A DNA stretch of 64,000 nt, from NCBI GenBank assembly GCA_009599575.1, contig VWND01000015.1, forward strand, positions 744,001 through 808,000, in the 5' to 3' direction. The stretch is from Blumeriella jaapii (taxonomy: Eukaryota; Ascomycota; Leotiomycetes; Helotiales; Drepanopezizaceae). Positions 22,450-32,737 of the stretch are shown here, piece after piece. The notes beneath the pieces were generated by a model that was not told the DNA's origin, ran no database searches, and saw only the letters and a list, made by a program, of their open reading frames with translations. The position numbers were made by a program, and so were the translations under genes. Every line of letters begins with the position of its first letter. Within the stretch, counting starts at the first letter, position 1.

Positions 22450-23360
22450 AGGAGCTGAGCGGAATACTCCACCATGATGGTTTTCTGACGGACCGCAAGA
22501 TCAAGCCTGTTCCTCGTAACTCTTCAAATTTGGAATCATTTTTGCCGACACGTATTTCGCGTCCACATCAGCCCCGGTCTGAGAAGACTCATTCTCCAGC
22601 CCAGCGAGAGTCTTCATCCCTGGCACACCAGGCCTCGTGATCGACGCTACGCGAGACTTATTGTGATGGAATCTCCGGTTGGAGATCGTGAGTTGGTTTC
22701 TCAATCTCTCCGGAAACTCGCCTGCTATTCGAGTCCCAGAACGCGGACTCTGTCACATCGCACATTGTTGAACCAAACAGCTTTGAGCTCCCAACGAACA
22801 TCTCGCTCGGTATTGGTAAAGTTGGAAACTTGGTTCAGTTTTGCCCTGGAGGCTGTTCTCCGGGGTACCAACGCTCGTAGAGGCGTTCAATATCTTTGTC
22901 ATGATCGAAGATGTGTCTCCAGAACTCTGATCGATCCGAACCCAAGATCTTGGTCAAATGGCCAGTTCCCAGACGTAGATACGTAATACAGTGGCCCTGG
23001 GTACGAGTCTCTGGCGGTCACTATGGCCGTATTGTCGGCCAAAGACGAAATGATGAGGCGTCTATTGGACGATCTGTGATGAAGCGTGTAGAACCAGATT
23101 TTCCGTCGACCACATCCCAGAATCTGGGCAGTGGACGGTGTCGCGAGTATCGTGTTTGGTTTCCCAGAGCCAATATCATCTCTGACTTCAATGATCAGCC
23201 TCGGAGATGTCAAAGACTATATATACAAGGACGGTGAGGCACCCTCTCCTTGTTCCCCACAGCTCAGCACAGTTCAGTTCAACAGCTCTAATATTCTAAA
23301 CACCAGTCCCTCACTTCACTTCGATTCACTTCAAGCCAATCTTCACTCCCAACCTTCAAA
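22450..23360. other. Intergenic region upstream of the hydrophobin
   Basis: No recognisable gene; several short open frames on both strands show no family. The 3' end is the hydrophobin promoter and leader. Confidence 0.55.
23218..23225 (+). promoter_or_regulatory. TATA box of the hydrophobin gene
   Basis: TATATATA, 136 bp upstream of the hydrophobin start codon and followed by a C/T-rich leader. Its position and the strong expression usual for hydrophobins make it a likely core promoter element. Confidence 0.5.
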
Positions 23361-23946
23361 ATGCAATTCAAGCTCTTTACCACCCTCGCCCTCACTGCGA
23401 CCGCTTTTGCCCTCCCAGCGGTCGAGGTTCTCCAGGCCAGAAGCGACGGCGGCATCGCCGCCACCTGCCAACAGGCCCAGGGCCAGCTCGTCTGTTGCCA
23501 GCAGAAGCCCGTGGCCGCGCCCACTATTGGCACGGGAATCTCCCCATCCACCGGCGGTCTCTTGGGTCTCATCCCCAACATCATCCCATACGTCGTGCCA
23601 ACCCTCGCTGCCACCGTTCAGTGTAAGCAAGCCCCTTCCTTTCCTATCCGTCACTCGAATACCATGCTTCCTCTCATGTAACAACCCTCTTACTCACTTT
23701 TTCTATCTAGGCGTTGCCGTCGTCGCCCAAGTTCAGGCTTGCGCTACCCCCAACGTGTGCTGCAACGGCAGCTACAACGGCCAGAACTCCGCCGGCGTAC
23801 GTCCACCCCCTCCACTCTTCCCTACCCATTGTCAAGTCCAGCACAAATCAAAGTTCATACCCATTCACTAACAACCTTCACTTCCACAGCTCATCAACCT
23901 CCTTTCCAACAACCAGCTCTTCGTCTGCCCCAGCATCGCCGCATAA
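23361..23946 (+). CDS. Hydrophobin, class I-type cysteine pattern
   Basis: Small secreted amphipathic protein that self-assembles at air-water interfaces and coats aerial hyphae or spores. Three exons, 23361-23622, 23711-23796 and 23890-23946, give 134 aa. A signal peptide is evident (MQFKLFTTLALTATAFA, cleavage near residue 17). After splicing there are eight cysteines in the C-CC-C-C-CC-C order: ATC, VCC, VQC, QAC, NVCC and FVC. Spacings are 8, 41, 10, 5 and 23 residues between them. The 41-residue C3-C4 loop and 5-residue C5-C6 gap fit class I better than class II. The first intron interrupts the fourth Cys codon. The loop is Gly/Pro/Ile-rich, a likely amyloid-forming segment (inference). 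Confidence 0.9.
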
Positions 23947-24909
23947 GCGCTCCTGGGCGCCGGCCCTCGATCCCGCACCGGCGGATCGCTGGGCCGGCCT
24001 CATCGCAGGCCTACATTTGCTTTTCATCGTTTTTCGTCATTTGACGCCCGGGTTCGGGTACACGTTCAAGCAACTTTCCGTGGCGGGGGGAGCAAAGCAA
24101 CAAGGATGCGGGGAACGTAAACATGTTTTTTCAGAGCACTACTACTGTCGTTTCAAAGAGGTTGCCGTTGTTGCTGCGGGGAAGAATGTGGACAGCAGAT
24201 TTTTTGGGGGACTGCGCACCGTTTAACTCAACATTAGAGGATGCGCTGTGGGTGCTGGTTGTGAGCTGCTGGCTGTCCTGTCGCTACTGTCATGATCCAT
24301 CATCTTATTAGACTTGATGTAATTGAATTAACTGGGGCTTGAATTCCGTTTCGTGGCCGCTCTACTCTACTCTACTCTGCTCTTCTAATGCCCCCTCTCC
24401 CCCCACTCCCCCCCCCCCCTCTTTTGGACTGCAGTAACGGTAAGTAAGTTGCTGGCGACGTCTCGCTTCTCGCACCCTTGGCAGTTTGTTGATCTCCGGA
24501 AGCGAGATCGCCGGCTTCTTTTCCTTCTTTGCGGATCCCCCCCTCCCCCGTTAGGCCAGGACACCAGAGCACGAGCGACGAGCTGTCACTTTGGCATGCT
24601 ACGGCGACCCAGCGTTCCGAGGTGTGCGACGAGATGGGCTCCAGAACGGTGCTACAGAGCGTCACGTCAGGTCCCAGCAGCTGCAGGCGAGAAGCGAAGG
24701 GTTACCCATGCGCAACCAAGAGAGGAGAAAATGTCATCATGATTGGGATTGTAGATGCCACCGAGTTCTAGTACAGGTACAGTGCCACGACCTCCACACT
24801 CGCCGTCGCCATGAAACGGATGCACTACGCCGGATCGTGTCCTCTATCCAAACGCCCAAATCCGGCACCGGCCGGCGTGCTCGCTCATGAACGACAGCAC
24901 ACAAAACCG
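23947..24909. other. Intergenic hydrophobin / RAD54 3' region
   Basis: No gene recognised. Contains CTCTA repeats and a C-run near 24360-24420. Confidence 0.55.
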
Positions 24910-27453
24910 CTAGTGGGATATATACTGGAAGGCTGCCGACACGGCCTCATCGCCGCACTCCTGTCTCAGCAGGAGGTCCTGTATCGATTTCAATCCCTCG
25001 TTCACGAAATGGTTCCACGTACTCGTGTCACCGTACATCATCGCCGGGGCCTTGATGTACTGCTTGCCGTCGGGCTTGCAGCGCTTGCACTTGAACGTGT
25101 CGTGCGTGTCGCTGGTCGTCTTGCCATGGTACTGGAACAGCTCGCGCAAGCTGTCCAGCGTGAAGTGGCGTTCCACGTCCTCGGCCGAGTCGACGACGCA
25201 CGAGGACAGGGACTGCTTGTGCGACTGCCGCTGAAAGATCTTCTCTTCGATCGTGCCGGTTGCGATGAAGCGGTACACGAAACAGTCTTTCTTCTGCCCG
25301 TCTCGCCAGACTCGGGCAAGGGCTTGCTGGTCGGCGGCGGGGTTCCAGTCAGGGTCAAAGAGGACGAGACGGTTGGCGCCGATGAGATTGAGACCGCATC
25401 CTCCGGCTTTGCTACTGAGCAGGAAGACAAATTCGCTTCCTTCTGGGTTGTTAAACTTATCAACCAGTTTCTGTCGTTTCGTTACATTCATCGTGCCGTC
25501 AAGGCGGAGACTGCCGTAGCCCCGGTTGCGACAAAGCTTGTCGAACATATCGAGCGTCTGGGTGTAATTGCTAATCAGGACAATCTTGTCGTTCGTGTCC
25601 TGGTGGATCCGCGCCAGCATTCGATCCAGTACTTGCATCTTTCCCGAGTACCAAGGTTTGATGTCTCGGTCTCGTCCGCGGGAATCTTTGGGGACGTAAT
25701 CATCTGGAAAATATTGCTCACAACCGGGCAGGTCATCCGGTAAATTGAGCAAGTCCGGATGATTGCAAAGCTTCTTAAGCATTCCAATAGCCTTGAGAGG
25801 CTGACTGCCCTTACCCCGAAGCAAGGCTTTGATATCGGGACTGCTGATGAAATGGTTGTACAAGTCGAGTTGAAAAGGAGCAAGGTTGCAGAATACCACA
25901 TGTTCGTATTTGACGGGTAGATATTTGGACAAAATATCGTTGGTTCGTCTGATGATGAATTTGTTCACCACGCCCAACAACTCTCGTACCGTATCGTCTC
26001 CCTTCTGACGATCCTTGTCGCTTCCTGCGGCATCTCTTCCTTTGAGAATCGGCAATTCGTACTTTTTACGGAACTCCATCCGAGTACCCAGCAGTCCAGG
26101 GTTGGCGAAGCTGATAAGCGAGAAGTATTCGGTAAGATCATTTTGAATGGGTGTTCCGGACAAAATTACTCTCCGTGATACATTGAGCCCATTTAGCGCT
26201 GTAAAGGTTTGACTGTCACCGTTCTTCAACCGATGACCTTCGTCGCATAGCATCAGCCCAATTTTTGTGTTTTTCAATTCCTCCACATTCAGTCGCAACG
26301 TCTCGTAGGAAACAATGATGACTGGCCGTGTAACCGAGCGGCCACTGGCAATAGCCCACTGTCGTAATTGCTGTTGTAATTCCTCCTTGGAAGCCTTCCC
26401 ATCGATAGCAAATGGCTGGATAGCATCAGGTCCGAGCCATTTGACTAACTCGTTGGCCCAATTCTTCACCAAACTGGAAGGGCATGCAATAATGGCCTTC
26501 TGAATAGTAGGCTTTCCAGCGTCTGGAGACTGCTTCAAGAGTGTCCACATCAGGGCGATGCACTGTAGGGTCTTTCCCAGACCCATTTCATCGGCCATGA
26601 TACAACCATTCGCATTGTCTTCGATCATTCCAGTCACACACCTGTACATAAACTTCACACCCTCAATTTGATGGGGCCGCAAAACCTTTGCGAGCCGGGG
26701 GTCAATGACCACGGGAACCTTCGGCCTTTCGTTTTCAACGACCTTCTTGATTCCCAGAATTTCCGCAAGCGATTTGTGTACGAGCGGCTCTTCGATCTTT
26801 GGTGGCTCTCCGCTTTGAGCTTTCCTGGCTTCCTCGATAGCCCGGGGTTTCTCATCTATAGTCGGGTCGTACAGGACAATCGCAAACTCTCCACTGGGAT
26901 CGTGTAACGGTTTTGCAATAAAGACGGCTCCTTGTCTGAGTCCGAGTGTGGGTGGTGGTCGATTCGGATTGTACGAGGCCGCGCTTTTATTGGCCAGCGG
27001 CACAGCGAATGCCTTCTTGAACATTGTGTCCTTGTCCTTGACCTGGAACACCGGGAACATGTTCGATTCTCTGTTCGCAAGAGCCAGTCGGTCCTCGTTC
27101 GTCCACGGCTTGTCACCATCCTCCTGCTCTCCATCGGCACCTGTATAATCAACCTTCCTTCGCTTCCGCGCTGGCTTCACTGATGCTCGGGTGATTGTCG
27201 CGGATCCAGGACATCTGAAGGGTTTAATCAACCGATCGACGGACTGAGGCGTGTACAGACGCTGGGAGCCTGAGGAAACAGACTGCTTCGCAGAGGGTGT
27301 TGGGCAGATGTTCTCCTTGTCATCGCCCAGTGTGAGTCCGAATGGTTTCTTCAAACGATCAACGGTCTGAGGTGTTCTTCCATGGGTTCCGAGGCGTTTC
27401 TTCGTCGGCGCAGGCGTACTCGATGTCACCTCATCAGGCGGTGTAATGATCAT
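24910..27453 (-). CDS. rad54: Rad54 DNA-dependent ATPase (homologous recombination)
   Basis: Swi2/Snf2-family translocase that works with Rad51 in strand invasion and chromatin remodelling during double-strand break repair. A single uninterrupted exon encodes 847 aa, the usual Rad54 length. The N-terminal ~230 residues are regulatory, with two related VDRL(K/I)KPF motifs and a basic KPARKRRK patch. The helicase core then shows ADEMGLGKT (Walker A Lys at about residue 294), DEGH (about 394-397), SGTPIQNDL, the helicase-C segment with DGTMNVTKRQKLVDKFN, SSKAGGCGLNLIGANRLVLF and DPDWNPAADQQALARVWRDG. The C-terminus has CKRCKPDGKQ, a Rad54-type zinc-binding-like motif. The reading frame is intact. 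The promoter carries ACGCGT and TCACGTGA. The Rad54B/ATRX paralogues are less likely, given the N-terminal and C-terminal motifs. Confidence 0.97.
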   Translation of the reverse strand: MIITPPDEVTSSTPAPTKKRLGTHGRTPQTVDRLKKPFGLTLGDDKENICPTPSAKQSVSSGSQRLYTPQSVDRLIKPFRCPGSATITRASVKPARKRRKVDYTGADGEQEDGDKPWTNEDRLALANRESNMFPVFQVKDKDTMFKKAFAVPLANKSAASYNPNRPPPTLGLRQGAVFIAKPLHDPSGEFAIVLYDPTIDEKPRAIEEARKAQSGEPPKIEEPLVHKSLAEILGIKKVVENERPKVPVVIDPRLAKVLRPHQIEGVKFMYRCVTGMIEDNANGCIMADEMGLGKTLQCIALMWTLLKQSPDAGKPTIQKAIIACPSSLVKNWANELVKWLGPDAIQPFAIDGKASKEELQQQLRQWAIASGRSVTRPVIIVSYETLRLNVEELKNTKIGLMLCDEGHRLKNGDSQTFTALNGLNVSRRVILSGTPIQNDLTEYFSLISFANPGLLGTRMEFRKKYELPILKGRDAAGSDKDRQKGDDTVRELLGVVNKFIIRRTNDILSKYLPVKYEHVVFCNLAPFQLDLYNHFISSPDIKALLRGKGSQPLKAIGMLKKLCNHPDLLNLPDDLPGCEQYFPDDYVPKDSRGRDRDIKPWYSGKMQVLDRMLARIHQDTNDKIVLISNYTQTLDMFDKLCRNRGYGSLRLDGTMNVTKRQKLVDKFNNPEGSEFVFLLSSKAGGCGLNLIGANRLVLFDPDWNPAADQQALARVWRDGQKKDCFVYRFIATGTIEEKIFQRQSHKQSLSSCVVDSAEDVERHFTLDSLRELFQYHGKTTSDTHDTFKCKRCKPDGKQYIKAPAMMYGDTSTWNHFVNEGLKSIQDLLLRQECGDEAVSAAFQYISH

Positions 27454-28251
27454 GTTGACGGTTCAGGGCTGCCGCAATAGGTCAATACTCGAACTGTATC
27501 ATTCTTCAATGTTTGTGTAGTCGTCGTGGATGGCAGGATTTAAAGAGTCATCGAGAGAAAGAAGTGGTGGCGAAGATCAAAACGCGTCTGACGGCGCGTC
27601 TCGAGGAGGCGCCGCATCACGTGACAAATGAGAGCTGCGAGCTGCCTGTAACTAATTCAAGTCAAATCTTGTGGTTGCGGTCCCATCATTTCACCTCCGA
27701 AGTGTTTGATAGCAGCCTATAGCTTTGTTGACTTTGTTCAGTTCACCCGGACCTATTACAGTACCTTCGCGGTCCGCGTTAACCTCTCATAGAGAGGCTT
27801 CTTCAAAATAGCCCCACCCCCATCCTACGGCAATGGAAAACTTCTTTTCGAAAATATCAGGGTCATGTTCTTATGAGTACAATTGCACCCCAAGTCGGCC
27901 ATCTGATATCAGTACAATTGTCGACCGACACCAGAATATAAAGCGCCTCTAGTTCCGCGAGGACGACTGCCTTTCCCAAACCCACGAGAGCTGGCTGGCT
28001 TGGGCCGCTGTGTTCCTCGGGCTTCTTACCCGGATGGGTTAAACGGTCGATACGGAGCTACTCGGACCCCTTTATTGCCCTTTCATTCACAAGGAAACCT
28101 TGGATCAAGAAGTCGCAAGAGGCGTTGCGACTTCTGGATACTTGTCAAAACCTCGGTTTTGGGTCGACAACGATATTCGACCTTTGGATACAATGATTTT
28201 GCAACAACCTCACTTCTTGGCAACCCCTCTTGTACATAAACAAGCAATAGA
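27454..28251. other. Divergent promoter region RAD54 / mitochondrial carrier
   Basis: No gene or RNA recognised. Contains the MluI-type box and TCACGTGA (27617-27624) near RAD54. Confidence 0.55.
27582..27603 (-). promoter_or_regulatory. MCB-like ACGCGT and GGCGCGTCTCG motif upstream of RAD54
   Basis: ACGCGT at 27582-27587, 129 bp upstream of the RAD54 start, followed by GGCGCGTCTCG at 27593-27603. ACGCGT is the MluI cell-cycle box bound by MBF, which activates DNA replication and repair genes at G1/S in yeasts. Function in this fungus is inferred. Confidence 0.45.
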
Positions 28252-29229
28252 ATGTCCGCCGATTTCTGGGCTGGCTACATCAGCGGTGCGGTTGGGATCA
28301 TCATAGGCAACCCTCTCGACCTCATCAAAGTCCGGCTTCAAACATCGCCTTCTCCACCGACCTCGTCACTCTCAACTGGAGTTCTGCCTTCACCACCACC
28401 ATACAGAACGCAGTTCTCCTCCGCATCTTCTCTGGTCAGAGGAGCTACAGCACCCATCCTCGGCTATGGTGCCCTCAACGCCCTTCTCTTCGTGACCTAC
28501 AACCGAACCAGCACCCTCCTCAACTCCCAGACTCCATCCGCTCCTCCAGACCTCTGGAAGACCTGGGTTGCCGGCGCTATCGGCGGTCTCGCAACATGGG
28601 TCGTTTCCACGCCCACCGAACTCGTCAAATGCCGTGCTCAGATGTCGACATCCACAGCCGCTGCCTCAAGTTGGGGAATCACCAAAGAGATCCTACGTAC
28701 GGAAGGCGTCCGAGGATTGTACTTCGGGGGCGTGGTCACGGTTCTGAGAGACAGTGTGGGTTACGGGTTCTACTTCTGGAGCTACGAAATCACGACCCGG
28801 TTCATGGTTCAGAAGATGAGGGAGCGTAGCGAAGCGGGCACCAATGTCGAAGAAGCTGCGAAAGTTCTGCTCTGCGGAGGGGTTGCCGGTGTCGTGACGT
28901 GGGCGAGCATTTTCCCTTTGGACGTCGTTAAAACCCGTGTCCAGACCCAAGGAGCTTTCTTGCTCTCTGGCAATGCGGAAGGCGCCCCTCTACTAGCTGG
29001 CGAAGCGACGGCGACTCAACGACTTGGAAGTGTAGCGGTAGCACGAAACGCTTATCGAAGCGATGGTGCTGGGATCTTCTTCAGAGGTCTGGGGGTTTGC
29101 AGTCTGAGGGCATTCGTGGTTAATGCGGTGCAATGGACTGTGTATGAATGGATCATGGGGAAGCTGGATCCGACCAGGCAAGCGCGGCTGATGGACAATG
29201 CTGATGGGGGGCGGCTTACTTCATCTTAG
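28252..29229 (+). CDS. Mitochondrial carrier (SLC25) protein
   Basis: Inner-membrane solute carrier. A single exon gives 325 aa. Three tandem ~100-residue modules are visible, each with a PX[DE]XX[KR] signature at the end of an odd-numbered helix: NPLDLIKVRLQ (module 1), TPTELVKCRAQ (module 2) and FPLDVVKTRVQ (module 3). Matrix-helix motifs like EGVRGLYFGG and FFRGLGVCSLRAFVVNAVQW follow. The last resembles carnitine/ornithine-type carriers (SLC25A15/20/29/45 clade). The substrate cannot be decided from what I can see. The module 1-2 linker is longer and Ser/Pro-rich than usual. Confidence 0.9.
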   Translation: MSADFWAGYISGAVGIIIGNPLDLIKVRLQTSPSPPTSSLSTGVLPSPPPYRTQFSSASSLVRGATAPILGYGALNALLFVTYNRTSTLLNSQTPSAPPDLWKTWVAGAIGGLATWVVSTPTELVKCRAQMSTSTAAASSWGITKEILRTEGVRGLYFGGVVTVLRDSVGYGFYFWSYEITTRFMVQKMRERSEAGTNVEEAAKVLLCGGVAGVVTWASIFPLDVVKTRVQTQGAFLLSGNAEGAPLLAGEATATQRLGSVAVARNAYRSDGAGIFFRGLGVCSLRAFVVNAVQWTVYEWIMGKLDPTRQARLMDNADGGRLTSS

Positions 29230-29344
29230 CTTGTGTTGGCGGCCTTTCTCTCTCTCTTTTTTGGATGTGTCTGCTTCCAAAAAGTTGACCTTCTACGTCG
29301 CAGCCGCCCCATGACCTATTCTCGGTACAGAGTAACAAGTCAAC

Positions 29345-32343
29345 CTACTCATCATTCTCATCCTCCTCTCCACCATCATCCCCGTCCTCCCCAACAGCAG
29401 CAGCTGGAGCCTTCTCCTCTTGCTTCCTCCACAGCCCTGCCAAAAACTCGCTTGTACTCGCTTCGTCAATACCTTTATCCTCGCGCTTCTTAAGGAAGCG
29501 GGGAAAGCGGAGGCTGAGGCCTTTCGAGTCGCTCACGAGACCGATAGCTGCTGTGTACGTTGGCGAGATTGTGATATCTACGTGTCTGTCAGCTAGGGAT
29601 ACCCAGAGTTGGGCTATACTATCAAGAGGGGAGGAAGAAGAGGGGAGATAGGAGGGGCCTAAAGACGACATACCAGCAAACGCCATTTCCCACACCTCTT
29701 TTGGTTCGAACCAAACGCTGTTTGCACAAAGTCAGTATTTCCTATTCATCGTTTTCTCTCGAATCGAGAACCGGATCGCTTTTCTCAGCATAACATACTC
29801 AGGATGCCCACCCTCGTAATCAACATAACTCGGCTTCCCACCGACCACATTCTCTCCATCCTCATCATAGAACTCCTTGTTCGCCTTGTAAAACGCATCC
29901 GTGAAGCCGCTGATGCACTTGCACACCGCCTCCAGACTCCCCGTCTCCTCGTTCCTCACCGCGAGCAAGATCGGCGACCACCATTTCGCTTTCCGGCCCT
30001 GCCCATGCCAGGCGGCGACAGGTATCAGGTCGAGCGAGTCGAAAGTGGTCGAATAATCTTTCTTAACTTTGAGCCAGGAGTCGAGGCGCTTGTCGGGCTC
30101 GTAGGTGGCGAGTAGGGCTTTACGACGGGTCTTCTTCTCAGTGGAACCCGTCGTTATTTTCTTTTGGCCTTTGGAAGGCTTGGGGGTGGTTTCTGGGACT
30201 GGGACTGTTGGTTCCGGCATGTTGGTATCAAGTAGATTGTCGAGAATCTTGACCATGATGCCTTCGCATTTGTTGTCTGTGGCGCTCTTGAAGAACTCGA
30301 GCACGGCTTCCGAGTCTTGGCTCGTGGCGTCTATGGATTTGACCCAGGTGAATTGGTTGCGTATTTCTGTGAAGAGGCCGCGAAGCAGTTCTCGTCGCTC
30401 ACGGAATGGGCGGTCGAGCAGGGACTCTCCGTTCAGGTACATGAGGTCAAAAGAAAACAGACAGACGTTGACTGTCACGCTGCTTATCGCGACGTCTTTC
30501 CGCGCTCGGTTTGCCAGTGTCTGGAAGGTCTTTAGTTCACCGCTTTCTGGGTCTACCGCTACGACCTCTCCCTCCATGATGAAGCTTGAAACGCCCTCGC
30601 CGCGGATCTTGGGGATGAGCGCCACAAGATCAGGGTATTTGTCTGTCATGAGCTCGAGGTGCCGGGAGAAAATCGAGACTTTACCTTGCGCATCGCAATG
30701 CACTTGGGCTCGTTGGCCGTCGTACTTATACTCGCAGCTGAAGTCTCGACCTTGCAGCTTGGTGAGCATCTCCGAGAGGTCTCGTGTTATGCTACCCAAC
30801 ATGGGCCGCAGAGGGATGTGCAGGGCAAGTCCGCATCTGACTAGAAGTTCTTCGCAGACGCCAATCTCGAGCAGCACGGGGATCAGGTCGCTATAGTTTG
30901 GCCGTTTGGCAAAGCAGGCTTTTACAATCTCTTCTGCACCGGACCAGATGACAGCCAGCTCCTCTTTCTTCAGCTTGGCGAGCTCCGATGGAGATCTGAG
31001 AGGAAATTCTGCGCCGGGAGGTTTAGACAAGAGCAGTGCTCGTGAGAGAGCTATCAACATGGTGGTCTTCACAGCACCAATACGAAGCTGTCCCCCAAAT
31101 CAATAGATGATCAGAAAATCCAGATAGAACGGCTTACATGTTGACAAAGCGTCCGAACAACATATCGACTTTCCTCTGCTCCTCTGGCATCTTGCAGCAG
31201 CCGATCTACCACTCGTTGCTTAACCTCGCCGCTCCCGGTGCCCTGGGTCTTTGCAATCTTGACCAGAGATTGGTAGACGCCTTTGATGGTTAAAGGCTTG
31301 GGCCTTCGAAGTGTGAAGCTTTGTCGCTTCTTTGCTTCGAAAGCCACATCACCAGCATCACCGACTTTATCGTACAGGGCCTTGAGTGACCTGCTGTCTA
31401 AACCACATACGTTTTTCAGAGCTTTGGAAATCGCAGAGCCTCCAAGCCCAAGTTCTAGAGATATGTAAGGTGGTGAGATGGCGTTGGTACTCAGCCAGAC
31501 CTAGAAAAGCATAGTTAGTCAACGAAGTATGGGAGAACAGCGTGATAGCTTAACGAGAGTGTAATCGGCGATCATGCAGGATTACGCAAAGGTCCCAAGT
31601 AAGGCGGGTAAAGGTATGATAATAGACGCTTGTACATACTGTAGGAAGAAGACTACTGGGATCACCCTCTATAATAACTCTGAGAAGATTCACAAGTGTA
31701 TCTACAATCTTGATTCGGCTCTGTGTACTATTGATCAACACAAAGCATCTTGTAAGCAGAGCATAGGAGGCATCTCCCCCCTCGGCTGCCCAATGTCCTT
31801 GCAGTTTCGCAACGTACTTTGAGGGGTCAAAGATCAAAGGGCTTTCGTCGAATGGTACAGTCGAGGAGATGGTGTCCTCTGCTGACCCAGCGGATTGTAG
31901 AGACAGGGTCTTGCCTTTGGGTGAAAAGAGGAGACTTGAAGAGCTAGCCACGGGCGGTATTTCTTCAAGCTTGCTTCTTCTCCCGACTTGGCCCCATCAG
32001 CCCGACAGAGGGTGATACCGGCTGGCTCTTGAAGCTCACCAATTCCAGCCTCATCTGCGTCATTATCTGGCAGGTGTTCTTTCTTGCCGCTTGTGCCATC
32101 TCCCTCAGAACCGTTGAGCAACGGTCTGCCAACATCCTCCTGGGCCCATTCTGCCTGTAATTTGCGCGCCAGTTGTTCGTCTGTCAGGCCATCTCCGCTC
32201 TTCTGGCCTGCATCTCCAGCTGTAGGAACGGCGGCAGCAGCAGCTTCCGTTGGCCTGCCGAAGAAAAAATCGAGGTTTCGTGGAATCGCAGGCGACGACT
32301 TGGTGTCGTTGCGGACTTTGCGCTTCTTTGTCGGAGGAGCCAT
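29345..32343 (-). CDS. DNA ligase I (ATP-dependent, Cdc9-type), frameshifted in exon 1
   Basis: Joins Okazaki fragments and seals excision-repair nicks. Minus-strand exons 32343-31640, 31500-31138, 31087-29799, 29717-29674 and 29577-29345 give about 877 aa. The N-terminus has a nuclear-localisation sequence (PPTKKRKVR) and NLDFFF, which resembles a PCNA-interacting box without its canonical Gln. Next come the DNA-binding domain, the adenylation motif CEYKYDGQRAQVH (nucleophilic Lys of KYDG), FIMEGEVVAVD, FDLMYLNGESLLDRPFRERR, EGIMVKIL and the OB-fold motif KRLDSWLKVKKDY, then GLSLRFPRFLKKREDKG. In exon 1 the frame shifts by one base between EEASL and IPPVASSSSLLFSPKGK (about 31960-31970); one extra G would restore it. 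No intron fits there, so a sequence deletion is likely. It is divergent from the RINT-1 gene. Confidence 0.93.
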
Positions 32344-32737
32344 TTTCGATTGGAGCTGCGATCAGGTTTGCGAGCAGCGTTTCCCTCGTTCCTGCTATCC
32401 CACCGAGATCCTCGACGCCGTCGCAGAAGTTCCGTTGAAGCTTTCCATGGACGTTGGTGATGCTGGTCGTCGTTACTCGAAGGTCGGAAGCAATGCCGTC
32501 ACCGAAGATCCGGGGAAGGCGTGGCGCGTCTCGTCGCGCCCGCCCTGAACGCTAAAAAGTTGCTGACAGCAATACATAAATACTTAGATGCAGCCGCCGC
32601 TGCCAGATGTTCGTCCGGCCATCAGCATCAGCATCAGCACCAGCATCAGCTTCCGCTTCAGCTTCAGCTTCATCACAACATAACACAACGCAACGCAACA
32701 AAGAACAACCCAGCCCTTCCCTATCTCTACTCCCGCT
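32344..32737. promoter_or_regulatory. Divergent promoter DNA ligase I / RINT-1
   Basis: 394 bp between start codons. Contains GGCGCGTCTCG at 32523-32533, identical to an 11-mer in the RAD54 promoter. A CAGCATCAGCATCAGCAC trinucleotide-rich stretch lies at about 32620-32675. Confidence 0.45.
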
